The notes under the pieces: generated by a model | The model's input: the letters and a program-made list of their open reading frames with translations, nothing else | Databases searched by the model: none | What the model was told of the DNA's origin: nothing | Program-made: the position numbers and the translations under genes | In this document: one piece after another, positions 20,033-29,042 of the stretch | Position numbering within the stretch: position 1 is the stretch's first letter | How the letters are laid out: each line of letters begins with the position of its first letter | Assembly (NCBI RefSeq): GCF_007988805.1 | Contig: NZ_BJUV01000008.1 | Location: forward strand, 44,023-108,022 | Direction: 5' to 3' | Length of the DNA: 64,000 nt | Origin: Frigoribacterium faeni | Lineage (GTDB): Bacteria > Actinomycetota > Actinomycetes > Actinomycetales > Microbacteriaceae

Positions 20033-21343
20033 ATGACTTACTTCGGCACGCCTGCGGGCGACGGACGCGTCCCCTCGCCGGCTCCCCGCGCCGAGAGGGT
20101 GCTCTTCGTGCACGCCCACCCCGACGACGAGACCATCGCGACGGGGGGCACGATCGCCACTCTGCTCGATGCGGGTGCGAGCGTGACGGTCGTCACCTGC
20201 ACACGCGGCGAGCTGGGCGAGGTCATCCCCGACGACCTCGCCGCCCTCCGCGACGACGAGGCGGCGCTCGCGGTGCATCGCGAGGGCGAGATCGCCGCGG
20301 CGATGCGCGACCTCGGCGTCCGGGACCACCGGTTCCTGGGCGACCCCGAGGCGCGGACGCAGGGCCTGCCGTCGCGTGTCTACCGCGACAGCGGCATGGT
20401 CTGGCGGGCCGACGGGGTCGCCGGTCCGACGGCCGACCTGCATCCGGCCGCGTTCTGCGCCGCCGAGTTCGGAGAGATCGTCTCCGACCTCTCGGCCGTC
20501 GTCGAGTCCGTCCGTCCGACGGCCGTCGTCTCGTACGACGACGACGGCGGCTACCACCACCCCGACCACGTGCGGGCGAATCGCGCCGCCGTGCGCGCCG
20601 CGCGGCTCGCGGGCGTGCCGTACTTCGCCGTCGTCGCGGGCGCCGACGAGGCGACGGGCGCCGAGGCGGAGGCTCTCCGGGACGACCCCTCGGTCGTCAC
20701 GATGGACGTCCGTCCGGTGACCCCTCGCACGGTGTCCGCCCTCCGTCGCTATCGGACGCAGGTCGAGGTCGTCGATCTGCCCGCCGGTGCCGCGGGCATC
20801 CGCTACCCGCACGGTCACGTCGCGCGACTCCCGGCGTCGGAGTCGTTCCGGTTCGTGCCCGACCCCGACGAACTCGCCCCGCTGCCCAGGGGCACGTCCG
20901 AGCTGCACGACATGGGCGTCGGCGGTCGGATCGGCACCTGTCTGCTCGCTGTGGCGGCGGGCGCCGTGTTCGGCTCCATCGGCACGGTCGCGCACCAGGG
21001 CTCGGCCTCGATCGCCGGGGCCGTCGTGCCCACGGGGCTCGTGATGTCCGTCGTGATGGCGGCGGCGCTGCTCGTCGGCTTCCGTCAGATCTTCCGATCG
21101 CGCATCGTGGTCGCGGCCGTGGCGCTCGGCCTGCTGGGGGCGACCGCGCTCTTCTCGCAGCCCGGAGCGGGCGGGTCGGCGCTCGTCCCGGCGAACTTCG
21201 CGGGATACGTCTGGACCTTCGGGCCCGTGCTGATCGCGATGGTCGTCCTGGCGTGGCCGTTCCTCGACCGCGGAGCGGAACCGCAGCGTCGTCACGATAA
21301 GATGGACGCTCTGCCCGACGCGAAGGGAACACCCCAGACGTGA
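20033..21343 (+). CDS. PIG-L/MshB-like deacetylase fused to a C-terminal membrane domain
   Basis: A 436-residue protein. The N-terminal 290 residues form a zinc-dependent PIG-L deacetylase with AHPDDE (28-33) and the HHPDH motif, closest in pattern to MshB, which removes acetate from GlcNAc-inositol in mycothiol synthesis. The C-terminal 130 residues hold four membrane helices (from [17 protein letters not shown] onward), so the enzyme is probably membrane-tethered. Actinobacteria often encode a small four-helix protein next to mshB; here the two appear fused. ATG 20033 follows TATCCT (20019-20024) by eight bases. It is divergent from efeU across the iron boxes. GTG 20006 is an alternative start. 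The assignment as mshB itself is likely but not certain. Confidence 0.82.
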   Translation: MTYFGTPAGDGRVPSPAPRAERVLFVHAHPDDETIATGGTIATLLDAGASVTVVTCTRGELGEVIPDDLAALRDDEAALAVHREGEIAAAMRDLGVRDHRFLGDPEARTQGLPSRVYRDSGMVWRADGVAGPTADLHPAAFCAAEFGEIVSDLSAVVESVRPTAVVSYDDDGGYHHPDHVRANRAAVRAARLAGVPYFAVVAGADEATGAEAEALRDDPSVVTMDVRPVTPRTVSALRRYRTQVEVVDLPAGAAGIRYPHGHVARLPASESFRFVPDPDELAPLPRGTSELHDMGVGGRIGTCLLAVAAGAVFGSIGTVAHQGSASIAGAVVPTGLVMSVVMAAALLVGFRQIFRSRIVVAAVALGLLGATALFSQPGAGGSALVPANFAGYVWTFGPVLIAMVVLAWPFLDRGAEPQRRHDKMDALPDAKGTPQT

Positions 21344-21660
21344 CGTACGTGATCGCACTTCCCTGTGTGGATGTCAAAGACCGTGCCTGCATCGACGAAT
21401 GCCCCGTCGACTGCATCTACGAGGGCGAACGCTCGCTCTACATCCACCCCGACGAATGCGTCGACTGCGGCGCCTGCGAACCCGTCTGCCCGGTCGAGGC
21501 CATCTACTACGAAGACGACCTGCCCGACAAGTGGGCCGACTACTACAAGGCCAACGTCGAGTTCTTCGACGACCTCGGCTCGCCCGGCGGCGCCGCGAAG
21601 GTCGGCGTGATCGCGAAGGACCACGCCGTCATCTCGGCACTGCCGCCGCAGGCCCAGTAG
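21340..21660 (+). CDS. fdxA: 7Fe ferredoxin (3Fe-4S plus 4Fe-4S)
   Basis: A 106-residue ferredoxin of the actinobacterial FdxA/FdxC type. The cysteine layout [17 protein letters not shown] provides one cluster and [16 protein letters not shown] the other. It carries low-potential electrons in the cytosol; partner enzymes are unknown. GTG 21340 overlaps the upstream stop (GTGA) and follows GAAGGGA at a long distance. A -10-like TAAGAT at 21298-21303 may give it its own promoter. dapC starts eight bases downstream, a pairing widespread in actinobacteria. Confidence 0.95.
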   Translation: MTYVIALPCVDVKDRACIDECPVDCIYEGERSLYIHPDECVDCGACEPVCPVEAIYYEDDLPDKWADYYKANVEFFDDLGSPGGAAKVGVIAKDHAVISALPPQAQ

Positions 21661-21668
21661 GCACGGGC

Positions 21669-22769
21669 GTGGCGCTCGTCCTGCCCGAGTTCCCCTGGGA
21701 CTCCCTCTCCGGCCACGCCGCCACGGCGCGCTCGCACCCGGGTGGGATCATCGACCTCTCCGTCGGATCGCCCGTCGACCCCACCCCCGAGGTGGTGCGC
21801 GAGGCTCTCTCCACGGCCACCGACGCCCACTCCTATCCGCAGGTCGCCGGCACCCCGGCTCTCCGGGCGGCCATCGCCGAATGGTACGGGCGTCGTCGGG
21901 GCGTCCACGGCCTCGACGACTCGTCCGTCCTGCCGACCATCGGCTCCAAGGAGCTCATCGCGGGCATGGCGCTGTGGCTCGGTCTGGGGCCGGGGGACAC
22001 CGTCGTCCATCCCGCGAACGCCTACCCGACCTACGCGCTGGGGGCGGCCCTCGTGGGGGCCGAGGCGCTGGCCTCCGACGACCCCGCGGCCTGGCCCGAG
22101 TCCTCACGGCTGATCTGGCTGAACAGTCCGGGCAACCCCGACGGCTCCGTGCTGGGCGTCGAGCAGCTCCGCGCCGCCGTCGAGCGCGCCCGCGAGCTGG
22201 GCGCGGTCATCGCCGGCGACGAGTGCTACGCCGAGCTCGGCTGGGAGGGCGAGTGGTCGTCGACGCCCACGCCGTGCATCCTCGACCCGCGCGTCGTGGG
22301 CGATCGCCTCGACGGCGTGGTCAGCGTCTACTCGCTGAGCAAGCAGTCGAACCTGGCCGGCTACCGCGCCGGCTTCGTCGCCGGCGACCCCGCCGTCGTC
22401 GCGCAGCTGCTCGCCGTCCGGAAGCACGCCGGGCTGATGCTGCCCGCGCCGGTGCAGGAGGCGATGCGGGCCGCTCTGGGCGACGAGGAGCACGTGGCCG
22501 CCCAGAAGGACCTCTACCGGGCACGACGGTCGGCGCTGGCCCCGGCCCTCGAGGGAGCGGGATTCCGCATCGACCACAGCGAGGCGGGCCTCTACCTCTG
22601 GGTCACCCGCGACGAGGACGCCTGGCGGAGCGTGTCCTGGCTCGCCGAGCGCGGCATCCTCGTGGCGCCGGGCTCGTTCTACGGCGAGAGGGGCGCGCGG
22701 CACGTCCGGGTGGCCCTGACGACCACCGACGAGCGCATCGCCGCGGCCGTGGAGCGTCTCAGCAGCTGA
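21669..22769 (+). CDS. dapC: Succinyldiaminopimelate transaminase
   Basis: A 366-residue class I/II PLP aminotransferase that converts N-succinyl-2-amino-6-oxopimelate to N-succinyl-LL-diaminopimelate in lysine and peptidoglycan precursor synthesis. It begins with the family-typical LPEFPWDSL. It has DLSVGSPVDPTPE, TIGSKELI, NSPGNPDGSVL and the PLP lysine in YSLSKQSNLAGYRAGF. GTG 21669 is eight bases after fdxA; there is no Shine-Dalgarno, so it may be read by coupling. dapD and dapE for the flanking steps lie 1.5 kb downstream, which supports the assignment over other aminotransferases. Confidence 0.9.
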   Translation: MALVLPEFPWDSLSGHAATARSHPGGIIDLSVGSPVDPTPEVVREALSTATDAHSYPQVAGTPALRAAIAEWYGRRRGVHGLDDSSVLPTIGSKELIAGMALWLGLGPGDTVVHPANAYPTYALGAALVGAEALASDDPAAWPESSRLIWLNSPGNPDGSVLGVEQLRAAVERARELGAVIAGDECYAELGWEGEWSSTPTPCILDPRVVGDRLDGVVSVYSLSKQSNLAGYRAGFVAGDPAVVAQLLAVRKHAGLMLPAPVQEAMRAALGDEEHVAAQKDLYRARRSALAPALEGAGFRIDHSEAGLYLWVTRDEDAWRSVSWLAERGILVAPGSFYGERGARHVRVALTTTDERIAAAVERLSS

Positions 22770-22773
22770 CCGC

Positions 22774-22779
22774 TAGGCT
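22774..22779 (+). promoter_or_regulatory. -10 element of leaderless citrate synthase mRNA
   Basis: TAGGCT followed by GACGGC and GTG. The same hexamer, spacer and start (CAGGCT-GACGGC-ATG) recur at the glycerate kinase gene at 59761, a striking match in an otherwise unrelated location. Confidence 0.6.
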
Positions 22780-22785
22780 GACGGC

Positions 22786-24081
22786 GTGACTGACACTGCC
22801 AACGACGCCCAGAAGGCCACGCTGCAGTTCCCGGGGGGAACAGCCGAGTTCCCGATCGTGCCGAGCACCGAGGGTGCCTCGTCGATCGACATCTCGACGT
22901 TCACCAAGCAGACCGGTTTCACGACGCTCGACAACGGCTTCGTGAACACCTCCACCGCCCGCAGCAAGATCACCTACATCGACGGTGATCAGGGCATCCT
23001 GCGCTACCGGGGCTATCCGATCGAGCAGATCGCCGAGAACTCGACCTATCTCGAGACGGCCTGGCTGCTGATCTACGGCGAACTGCCCACCGCCGACGAG
23101 CTCGCGGGCTTCGACGCCCGCATCCGACGCCACACGCTGCTGCACGAGGACCTCCGGCGGTTCTTCGACGCCCTGCCGCACTCGGCCCACCCGATGTCGG
23201 TGCTCTCGAGCGCGGTCGGCGCGCTCGGCACCTTCTACGAGGGCTCGATGAGCACCTCCGACCCCGAGCAGGTCGAGCTGCAGACCATCCGGCTGCTCGC
23301 CAAGCTCCCGGTCATCGCGGCGTACGCGCACAAGAAGAGCCTCGGGCAGGCGTTCCTCTACCCCGACAACTCGCTCAGCTTCGTCGACAACTTCCTGAAG
23401 CTGAACTTCGGCACGATGGCCGAGCCCTACGAGGTGAACCCCGTGCTCTCGAAAGCCCTCGAGCGCCTCCTGATCCTGCACGAGGACCACGAGCAGAACG
23501 CGTCGACGTCGACCGTCCGCCTGGTGGGCTCGACGCAGGCGAACATGTTCTCGTCGATCTCGGCCGGCATCAGCGCGCTCTACGGGCCGCTGCACGGCGG
23601 CGCCAACGAGGCCGTGCTGTCCATGCTCGCCGACATCAAGAACAGCGGACAGGGCGTCGAGCGCTTCGTCGAGCGCGTCAAGAACAAAGAAGAGGGCGTC
23701 AAGCTCATGGGCTTCGGCCACCGGGTCTACAAGAACTACGACCCGCGCGCGAAGCTCGTGAAGGAGAGCGCCAACGAGGTCCTCTCCGCCCTCGGCGTCA
23801 AGGACGACCTCCTCGACATCGCGATGGAGCTCGAGGGCATCGCCCTCGCCGACGACTACTTCGCCGAGCGCAAGCTCTACCCGAACGTCGACTTCTACAC
23901 GGGCGTCATCTACAAGGCCATGGGATTCCCGCCGCGCATGTTCACGGTGCTCTTCGCCATCGGCCGCCTGCCGGGCTGGATCGCGCACTGGCGCGAGATG
24001 AACGCCGACGCGACCACGAAGATCGGCCGCCCTCAGCAGCTGTACCTGGGTTCGACCCAGCGCGACTGGCCGCAGCGCTAG
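22786..24081 (+). CDS. gltA: Citrate synthase (type II)
   Basis: A 431-residue citrate synthase that condenses acetyl-CoA and oxaloacetate at the entry of the TCA cycle. The N-terminal beta domain (1-60) is typical of hexameric, NADH-sensitive type II enzymes. GDQGILRYRGYPIEQIAE, GPLHGGANEAVLSML and MGFGHRVYKNYDPR hold the catalytic histidines. Length matches E. coli GltA. GTG 22786 lies six bases after TAGGCT, so the mRNA is probably leaderless. A 15-bp perfect terminator stem follows and is shared with dapD. Confidence 0.97.
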   Translation: MTDTANDAQKATLQFPGGTAEFPIVPSTEGASSIDISTFTKQTGFTTLDNGFVNTSTARSKITYIDGDQGILRYRGYPIEQIAENSTYLETAWLLIYGELPTADELAGFDARIRRHTLLHEDLRRFFDALPHSAHPMSVLSSAVGALGTFYEGSMSTSDPEQVELQTIRLLAKLPVIAAYAHKKSLGQAFLYPDNSLSFVDNFLKLNFGTMAEPYEVNPVLSKALERLLILHEDHEQNASTSTVRLVGSTQANMFSSISAGISALYGPLHGGANEAVLSMLADIKNSGQGVERFVERVKNKEEGVKLMGFGHRVYKNYDPRAKLVKESANEVLSALGVKDDLLDIAMELEGIALADDYFAERKLYPNVDFYTGVIYKAMGFPPRMFTVLFAIGRLPGWIAHWREMNADATTKIGRPQQLYLGSTQRDWPQR

Positions 24082-24099
24082 AGCTCGCCGCGACCGAGG

Positions 24100-24137
24100 A
24101 CGGGGCGGGACGCCGACAGGCGTCCCGCCCCGTTCCG
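24100..24137. terminator. Bidirectional terminator between gltA and dapD
   Basis: ACGGGGCGGGACGCC (24100-24114) and GGCGTCCCGCCCCGT (24119-24133) form a perfect 15-bp stem with a four-base loop, serving the convergent genes gltA and dapD. Confidence 0.8.
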
Positions 24138-24141
24138 CGTT

Positions 24142-24169
24142 CCGTCCGTCCGCGGACCGTCCGTCCGCG
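24142..24169. repeat. Short direct repeat
   Basis: CCGTCCGTCCGCG occurs twice, at 24142-24154 and 24157-24169, between the terminator and the dapD stop. Probably a slippage product; no function is evident. Confidence 0.6.
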
Positions 24170-24178
24170 ATGCGGACG

Positions 24179-25147
24179 TCAGGCGTGCAGCTGCGAGTTG
24201 AGCGTGATGCCGTGGCCCTTGCGGGGCAGGACCTCGACGGCGCCGGTCAGCGAGTTCCGGCGGAAGAGCAGTCCGGGTCGACCCGAGAGCTCGACGGCCT
24301 TGACGGTCTGCGGCGAGCCGTCGGACGTCCCGGTGCCGCCGACCACGACGACCTTCGTGCCCGCGGTCACGTAGAGTCCGGCCTCGACCACGGTGTCGTC
24401 GCCGATGGAGATCCCGATGCCGCTGTTGGCGCCGAGCAGGGCCCGCTCGCCGATGGTCACCCGCTGCGCACCGCCCCCCGAGAGGGTCCCCATGATGGAG
24501 GCGCCGCCTCCGATGTCGGACCCGTCGCCGACCACGACGCCCTGCGAGATGCGTCCCTCGACCATCGAGGTGCCGAGCGTCCCGGCGTTGAAGTTGACGA
24601 ACCCCTCGTGCATCACGGTCGTGCCCGGCGCCAGGTAGGCGCCGAGCCGGACGCGCGACGCGTCGGCGATCCGCACCCGATCGGGCGAGACGTAGTCGAG
24701 CAGCCGGGGGAACTTGTCGATCCCGGTCGTCGCGATGCCGGCGCGCTGCAGCGCGGGCCGCATGCGGGCGAAGTCGGTCGGGTGCACGGGGCCCGCGTTC
24801 GTCCAGGTGACGATCGGCAGGTGCCCGAAGACGCCGTCGAGGTTGATCGTGTTCGGCGCCACCAGGAGGTGGCTCAGCAGGTGCAGCCGCAGGTAGGCGT
24901 CGGAGGTGGACGCGGGAGGCGCGCTCAACTCGATCTCGACCGTCACCGGCACGAGGTCGACGGCTCGGCGGGCGTCGGGGCCCGCGGCGTCGGTGATCTC
25001 GGCCGGCACGAGGGCGGGGTCGCGGTCGGCGGGGAGCCGGCCCAGCGAGGGGGAGGGGAACCAGGTGTCGAGCGTGGTGCCGTCCGTGGAGACGGTCGCG
25101 AGTCCGTAACCATGGGCGTGGGTGGCGGCGGAGGCGTCAGAGGTCAT
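24179..25147 (-). CDS. dapD: Tetrahydrodipicolinate N-succinyltransferase
   Basis: A 322-residue acyltransferase that succinylates tetrahydrodipicolinate in the succinylase branch of DAP/lysine synthesis. The N-terminal alpha/beta domain is followed by a left-handed beta-helix with hexapeptide repeats ([61 protein letters not shown]). This is the actinobacterial form, as in M. tuberculosis DapD. ATG 25147 follows TACGGT (25160-25155) by seven bases, so it appears leaderless. It is divergent from dapE. Confidence 0.93.
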   Translation of the reverse strand: MTSDASAATHAHGYGLATVSTDGTTLDTWFPSPSLGRLPADRDPALVPAEITDAAGPDARRAVDLVPVTVEIELSAPPASTSDAYLRLHLLSHLLVAPNTINLDGVFGHLPIVTWTNAGPVHPTDFARMRPALQRAGIATTGIDKFPRLLDYVSPDRVRIADASRVRLGAYLAPGTTVMHEGFVNFNAGTLGTSMVEGRISQGVVVGDGSDIGGGASIMGTLSGGGAQRVTIGERALLGANSGIGISIGDDTVVEAGLYVTAGTKVVVVGGTGTSDGSPQTVKAVELSGRPGLLFRRNSLTGAVEVLPRKGHGITLNSQLHA

Positions 25148-25234
25148 ACCGCCAACCGTATCGGCACACCCTGGTGGCGACGGCTCCGTGACGGTCGCAG
25201 GAGGCCGTCGACCGGCCCCCGTACACTCGACCCC

Positions 25235-26308
25235 ATGCCGAAGATCGACCTCAGCGTCTCTCCCGTCGACGTGACCCGTCAGCTCTGCGACATCGAGTCG
25301 GTGTCGGGCGACGAGGCCCGCGTCTCCGACGCCATCTGGCAGACGCTCGAGGGGCTCGATCATCTCGAGCTGTTCCGCGACGGCGACGCGATCGTCGCCC
25401 GGACGAACCTGGGCCGCGCCGAACGGGTGGTCATCGCCGGCCACATCGACACGGTCCCTCTGAACGACAACCTGCCGACCCGCTACGAGACGGAGGACGG
25501 CGTCGACTACCTCTGGGGACGCGGCACCGTCGACATGAAGGCGGGCAGCGCGGTCCATCTCCGCCTCGCGGTGGAGCTGACGGCCCCTGCGGTGGACGTG
25601 ACCTGGGTCTGGTACGACCACGAGGAGGTCTCCGACTCCCTCAACGGCCTCGGTCGCCTCGTGCGCACCCGGCCCGATCTGATGACCGCCGACTTCGCGA
25701 TCCTGGGCGAGCCGACGGGCAGCGCGATCGAGGGCGGCTGCAACGGCAACCTGCGCGCCGAGATCCGGACCTTCGGACGACGCTCGCACAGCGCGCGGTC
25801 CTGGATCGGCGACAACGCCATCCACCGGGCGGCCGCCGTGCTCGACATCCTCGCCGCCTACGAGGCCCGGGAGGTCGAGGTCGACGGCCTCGTCTACCGC
25901 GAGGGCCTCAACGCCGTCGGGGTCTCGGGCGGCGTCGCCGGCAACGTCATCCCCGACGAGTGCATGGTGCACGTCAACTACCGCTTCGCGCCGAGCCGCT
26001 CGGCGGGCGAGGCCGAGGCTCACATCCGCGAGCTCTTCGACGGCTTCGACGTGACGATCGTCGACCTGGCCGCGGGGGCCCGACCCGGGCTCGACGCGCC
26101 GCTCGCCGCCGCCTTCCTCGCGGCGGTCGGCGGCGAGGCGAAGCCCAAGTACGGCTGGACCGACGTCGCCCGCTTCTCGGCGCTCGGCATCCCGGCGGTC
26201 AACTACGGTCCGGGCGATCCTCTCCTGGCCCATCACGACGACGAGCGCGTGCCGGTGCAGCAGATCCTCGACAACGAGCGCGGACTGCGGGCGTGGCTGA
26301 CCGCCTGA
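25235..26308 (+). CDS. dapE: Succinyl-diaminopimelate desuccinylase
   Basis: A 357-residue M20-family zinc hydrolase that removes succinate from N-succinyl-LL-DAP. Metal ligands are visible in [12 protein letters not shown] and [11 protein letters not shown]; the general-base glutamate lies in [24 protein letters not shown] and [13 protein letters not shown] form the dimerisation-domain region. Near the C-terminus [16 protein letters not shown] supplies the last histidine ligand. ATG 25235 follows TACACT (25222-25227) by seven bases, so it is probably leaderless. The 3' end overlaps the next gene by 16 bases. Confidence 0.95.
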   Translation: MPKIDLSVSPVDVTRQLCDIESVSGDEARVSDAIWQTLEGLDHLELFRDGDAIVARTNLGRAERVVIAGHIDTVPLNDNLPTRYETEDGVDYLWGRGTVDMKAGSAVHLRLAVELTAPAVDVTWVWYDHEEVSDSLNGLGRLVRTRPDLMTADFAILGEPTGSAIEGGCNGNLRAEIRTFGRRSHSARSWIGDNAIHRAAAVLDILAAYEAREVEVDGLVYREGLNAVGVSGGVAGNVIPDECMVHVNYRFAPSRSAGEAEAHIRELFDGFDVTIVDLAAGARPGLDAPLAAAFLAAVGGEAKPKYGWTDVARFSALGIPAVNYGPGDPLLAHHDDERVPVQQILDNERGLRAWLTA

Positions 26309-27552
26309 CGATCGGAGAACGCCCCCGCGCCTCCTCGGAACGTCCCCCTGCCGGCGGCGTCGCGTGGCGGCGCCGACTGACCGTCCGCTACCGCCTCACA
26401 CCGTGGTGGGCGCGGGTGCTTATCGTGTTCGTGCTGTCCCGGGTCGTCAGCACGGTGCTGCTGCTCGGGTTCGCCCGCGCGCAGGGTCCCAACGCCTGGA
26501 CGCTGCCGAGCCCCGACTACCGGAGCTTCGCGACCATCTGGGACGGTCACTGGTACTACATCATCTCGGCCGTCGGCTACCCCACGACCGTGCCCACGAC
26601 CGCCGACGGCCACGTCGGCGAGAGCGCGTGGGCGTTCATGCCGGCGTATCCGTTCCTGGTGCGCGCGCTCACCGAGCTGACGGGCGCCGCGTTCGCGCCG
26701 CTGGCCGTGCTGGTCTCGGTGCTGTGCGCCGCGGGCACGGCGCTGCTGCTCTACCGGCTGATGCGTCACGTGCTGCCGGAGGGCACCGCGCTGTTCACGG
26801 TGGTGCTCTTCTGCGTGTCGCCGCTGTCGCCGCTGCTGCAGGTGGCCTACGCGGAGTCGATGTTCCTGCTGCTGCTCTGCGGGTGCCTGCTGCTGCTCGT
26901 CCGGCGCCAGTACCTGCCGATGCTCCCCCTGGTCGCCGTGCTGTCGTTCACGCGTCCGGGGGCGCTCGCCCTCGCGTTCGCGATCGGACTGCACGGCGTC
27001 CACCGCTGGTGGCGTCGCGCCGACGACCCGTTCCCCCGCCGCGAGATGGCGGCCGTCTCGGTGACGGCGGTCGTCACGGCGCTGCTCGGCGTCGCGTGGC
27101 TCGGCGTCGCCGGTCTCGTGACCGGTCGCGCCGACGCGTACACCGAGACCGAGCTCGCCTGGCGGGCGCCGTACATCGGGTACGGGCCGCTCGTGCCGTT
27201 CACCCCGTGGGTGGAGGGGGCGAACTGGTGGCTGCCGGGAGGTCTCGGCATCGTCCTGCTGGTGATCGCCCTCGTCGGCTTCGGCGTCCTCCTGCTCGGC
27301 CCGTGGGGGCGTCGGATCGGCGTCGACCTCCGGCTGTGGGGCGCGGCCTACGCGCTCTACCTGCTGGCGGTGTTCTTCCCGCAGTCGAGCACGTGGCGAC
27401 TGCTGATGCCGCTGTTCCCGTTGCTCGGCATCCTCGCGCTCCCCAGGTCACGCATCTGGCGCGGGGGGATCGTCGTGGCGTTCGTCGTCGGCCAGTACGC
27501 CTGGCTCTACTACTGCTGGTGGGTGAACGGGTACGACTGGACGCCGCCGTGA
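26293..27552 (+). CDS. GT-C type integral-membrane glycosyltransferase (PIG-V-like)
   Basis: A 419-residue polytopic membrane protein with about ten helices. After the first helix comes [17 protein letters not shown], the W-D-x-x-W-Y motif of polyprenyl-phosphate-mannose-dependent (PIG-V/mannosyltransferase-like) enzymes, and later [11 protein letters not shown] and [19 protein letters not shown]. It probably transfers mannose outside the membrane onto a lipid or protein, but the acceptor is unknown. The start is uncertain: GTG 26293, overlapping dapE by 16 bases, is the first in-frame codon that leaves a sensible cytoplasmic tail. Confidence 0.78.
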   Translation: MADRLTIGERPRASSERPPAGGVAWRRRLTVRYRLTPWWARVLIVFVLSRVVSTVLLLGFARAQGPNAWTLPSPDYRSFATIWDGHWYYIISAVGYPTTVPTTADGHVGESAWAFMPAYPFLVRALTELTGAAFAPLAVLVSVLCAAGTALLLYRLMRHVLPEGTALFTVVLFCVSPLSPLLQVAYAESMFLLLLCGCLLLLVRRQYLPMLPLVAVLSFTRPGALALAFAIGLHGVHRWWRRADDPFPRREMAAVSVTAVVTALLGVAWLGVAGLVTGRADAYTETELAWRAPYIGYGPLVPFTPWVEGANWWLPGGLGIVLLVIALVGFGVLLLGPWGRRIGVDLRLWGAAYALYLLAVFFPQSSTWRLLMPLFPLLGILALPRSRIWRGGIVVAFVVGQYAWLYYCWWVNGYDWTPP

Positions 27553-27596
27553 TCCGCCCCCGGCCGACGCGTTTAGGTGGGGGCCGGGAAATCACG

Positions 27597-27602
27597 GATA
27601 AT
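27597..27602 (+). promoter_or_regulatory. -10-like element upstream of the DUF3117 gene
   Basis: GATAAT lies 33 bases before the ATG, with TTTAGG at 27572-27577 as a poor -35 candidate. The gene also has its own AAAGGGG Shine-Dalgarno. Confidence 0.45.
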
Positions 27603-27635
27603 AGGACGAGCATCTTTGCGAAAGGGGACTATCTG

Positions 27636-27806
27636 ATGGCAGCCATGAAGCCGAGGACCGGCGACGGACCGATGGAAGCCGTGAAGGAGGGCCGTCTCAT
27701 CATCGTGCGTGTTCCGCTCGAGGGTGGGGGACGGCTCGTGGTGTCGGTCAACGACGACGAAGCCAAAGAGCTCCACGACGCCCTCGCCGGCGTCGTCGGC
27801 GCCTAG
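27636..27806 (+). CDS. DUF3117 small protein
   Basis: A 56-residue protein that spans the whole DUF3117 family length. It begins MAAMKPRTGDGPMEAVKEGR and ends in the VNDDEAKELHDAL helix. The family is almost universal in actinobacteria (Rv1211 in M. tuberculosis) and its function is unknown. AAAGGGG (27621-27627) sits eight bases before ATG 27636. A strong bidirectional terminator follows. Confidence 0.92.
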   Translation: MAAMKPRTGDGPMEAVKEGRLIIVRVPLEGGGRLVVSVNDDEAKELHDALAGVVGA

Positions 27807-27832
27807 TCGGCCACCTTCCCAGCATCACCGCG

Positions 27833-27867
27833 AACAGCCCCGTCGATCACCGATCGGCGGGGCTGTT
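27833..27867. terminator. Bidirectional terminator between DUF3117 and O-methyltransferase genes
   Basis: AACAGCCCCG (27833-27842) pairs with CGGGGCTGTT (27858-27867); an inner GATC-containing stem extends it. It serves both convergent genes. Confidence 0.8.
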
Positions 27868-27899
27868 CCGTGTCGTCGGGACCGCGGGGGGCTCGGCGG

Positions 27900-28526
27900 T
27901 CAGAGCTTGACGAGCTGGAGGAGTCCGTCGCCCGCCGTCGAGAGCGAGCTGATCACGGCCGGGGAGGTCGAGACCTCGGTCAGGAGGGTGCGGAAGCCCG
28001 TCGTCGTGGCGTCGCGCTTGGCGGGGTTCGCGACCGAGCCGTGCCACAGGGCGTGGGCCACCAGCACGAGGCCGCCGGGGCGGGCCAGGCGGAGACCGTG
28101 CTCGACGTACTCGATCACCGAGCCGGGGTCGGCGTCGACGAAGACGATGTCGTACGAGTTCTCGTTCATCCGGGGCAGGACGTCGGAGGCGCGGCCGGTG
28201 ATCAGCCGGAAGCGGTTCACCGGCACGCCGGCGCTCAGGTAGGCGTCGCGCGCGGCCTGCTGGTGGTCGACCTCGCGGTCGATCGAGGTGAGGGTCGCCT
28301 GGGGTGCGCCTCGGAGCAGCCACAGGCCGCTGACGCCCAGGCCCGTGCCGATCTCGATCACGTTCTTCGCGGCCGATGCGGCGGCGACGACCGCCAGCTG
28401 CGCGCCCACCGCGGGCGACACCGGCTCGACCCCGAGCTCGAGCGAGTGCTGTCGAGCCTCGGCGAGCGGCCCGCTCTCGGTGACGAGCTCTTCTGCGAAC
28501 TTCCAGCTTGACTCTATGTGCGACAC
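27900..28526 (-). CDS. O-methyltransferase (family 3, Rv1220c-like)
   Basis: A 208-residue SAM-dependent methyltransferase. The SAM site reads VIEIGTGLGVSGLWLL, followed by TSIDREVDHQQAAR and the DIVFVDADPG motif typical of class I O-methyltransferases. The substrate is unknown. The start is GTG 28526: GAGGAG lies five bases upstream on the minus strand, and TAGAGT (28552-28547) provides a -10. In many actinobacteria this gene is followed divergently by sigE, an anti-sigma factor, htrA and tatB; here tatB comes directly after. Confidence 0.88.
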   Translation of the reverse strand: MSHIESSWKFAEELVTESGPLAEARQHSLELGVEPVSPAVGAQLAVVAAASAAKNVIEIGTGLGVSGLWLLRGAPQATLTSIDREVDHQQAARDAYLSAGVPVNRFRLITGRASDVLPRMNENSYDIVFVDADPGSVIEYVEHGLRLARPGGLVLVAHALWHGSVANPAKRDATTTGFRTLLTEVSTSPAVISSLSTAGDGLLQLVKL

Positions 28527-28589
28527 ACCCACTCCTCGAAAGGCCAACTCTAGGGGGTGCCTGTCGGCGGCAGCGGTTAGTCTGCTTGC

Positions 28590-28997
28590 GTGTCCCTCTC
28601 CGGTCTGACGTTCGACAAGCTGCTCATCGTGGGCGTGCTGGCCGTGTTCCTCCTCGGCCCGGATCGGCTGCCCGTCTACGCGGCCAAGCTCGCCCAGCTG
28701 GTCAAGACGGTCAAGAACATGGCCAACGGCGCCAAGGAGCGCATGCGCAGCGAGATGGGCCCCGAGTTCGACGACGTCGAGTGGCAGAAGCTCGACCCCC
28801 GGCAGTACGACCCGCGACGCATCATCCGCGACGCCCTGCTCGATCCGCCCGAGCCCGGCGGGTCGTCGGTCGGCGCCGCCGGTGCGACGGCGACGGCGGC
28901 GGCGGTGTCCGTCGGTCTGCCCGGCCGGGGGGTCCGACCGAGCATCGTGCCCCTCACCGCAGGCGAGGTCGCGCCCTACGACTCCGAGGCGACCTAG
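28590..28997 (+). CDS. tatB: Sec-independent translocase protein TatB (TatA/B family)
   Basis: A 135-residue protein with the TatA/B architecture: a single N-terminal membrane helix (about 8-22) containing LLGPDRLP, an amphipathic helix (YAAKLAQLVKTVKNMANG), then a charged and Ala/Gly-rich tail. LGPDRLP with a proline after the hinge fits TatB better than TatA. It would work with TatA and TatC, encoded elsewhere, to export folded twin-arginine proteins such as EfeB. GTG 28590 follows TAGTCT (28578-28583) by six bases, a leaderless arrangement. Confidence 0.85.
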   Translation: MSLSGLTFDKLLIVGVLAVFLLGPDRLPVYAAKLAQLVKTVKNMANGAKERMRSEMGPEFDDVEWQKLDPRQYDPRRIIRDALLDPPEPGGSSVGAAGATATAAAVSVGLPGRGVRPSIVPLTAGEVAPYDSEAT

Positions 28998-29042
28998 GCG
29001 CCTCCCGTCACGGGCCGCGGCGGCGGGCGTCGGCGGGGCGGC

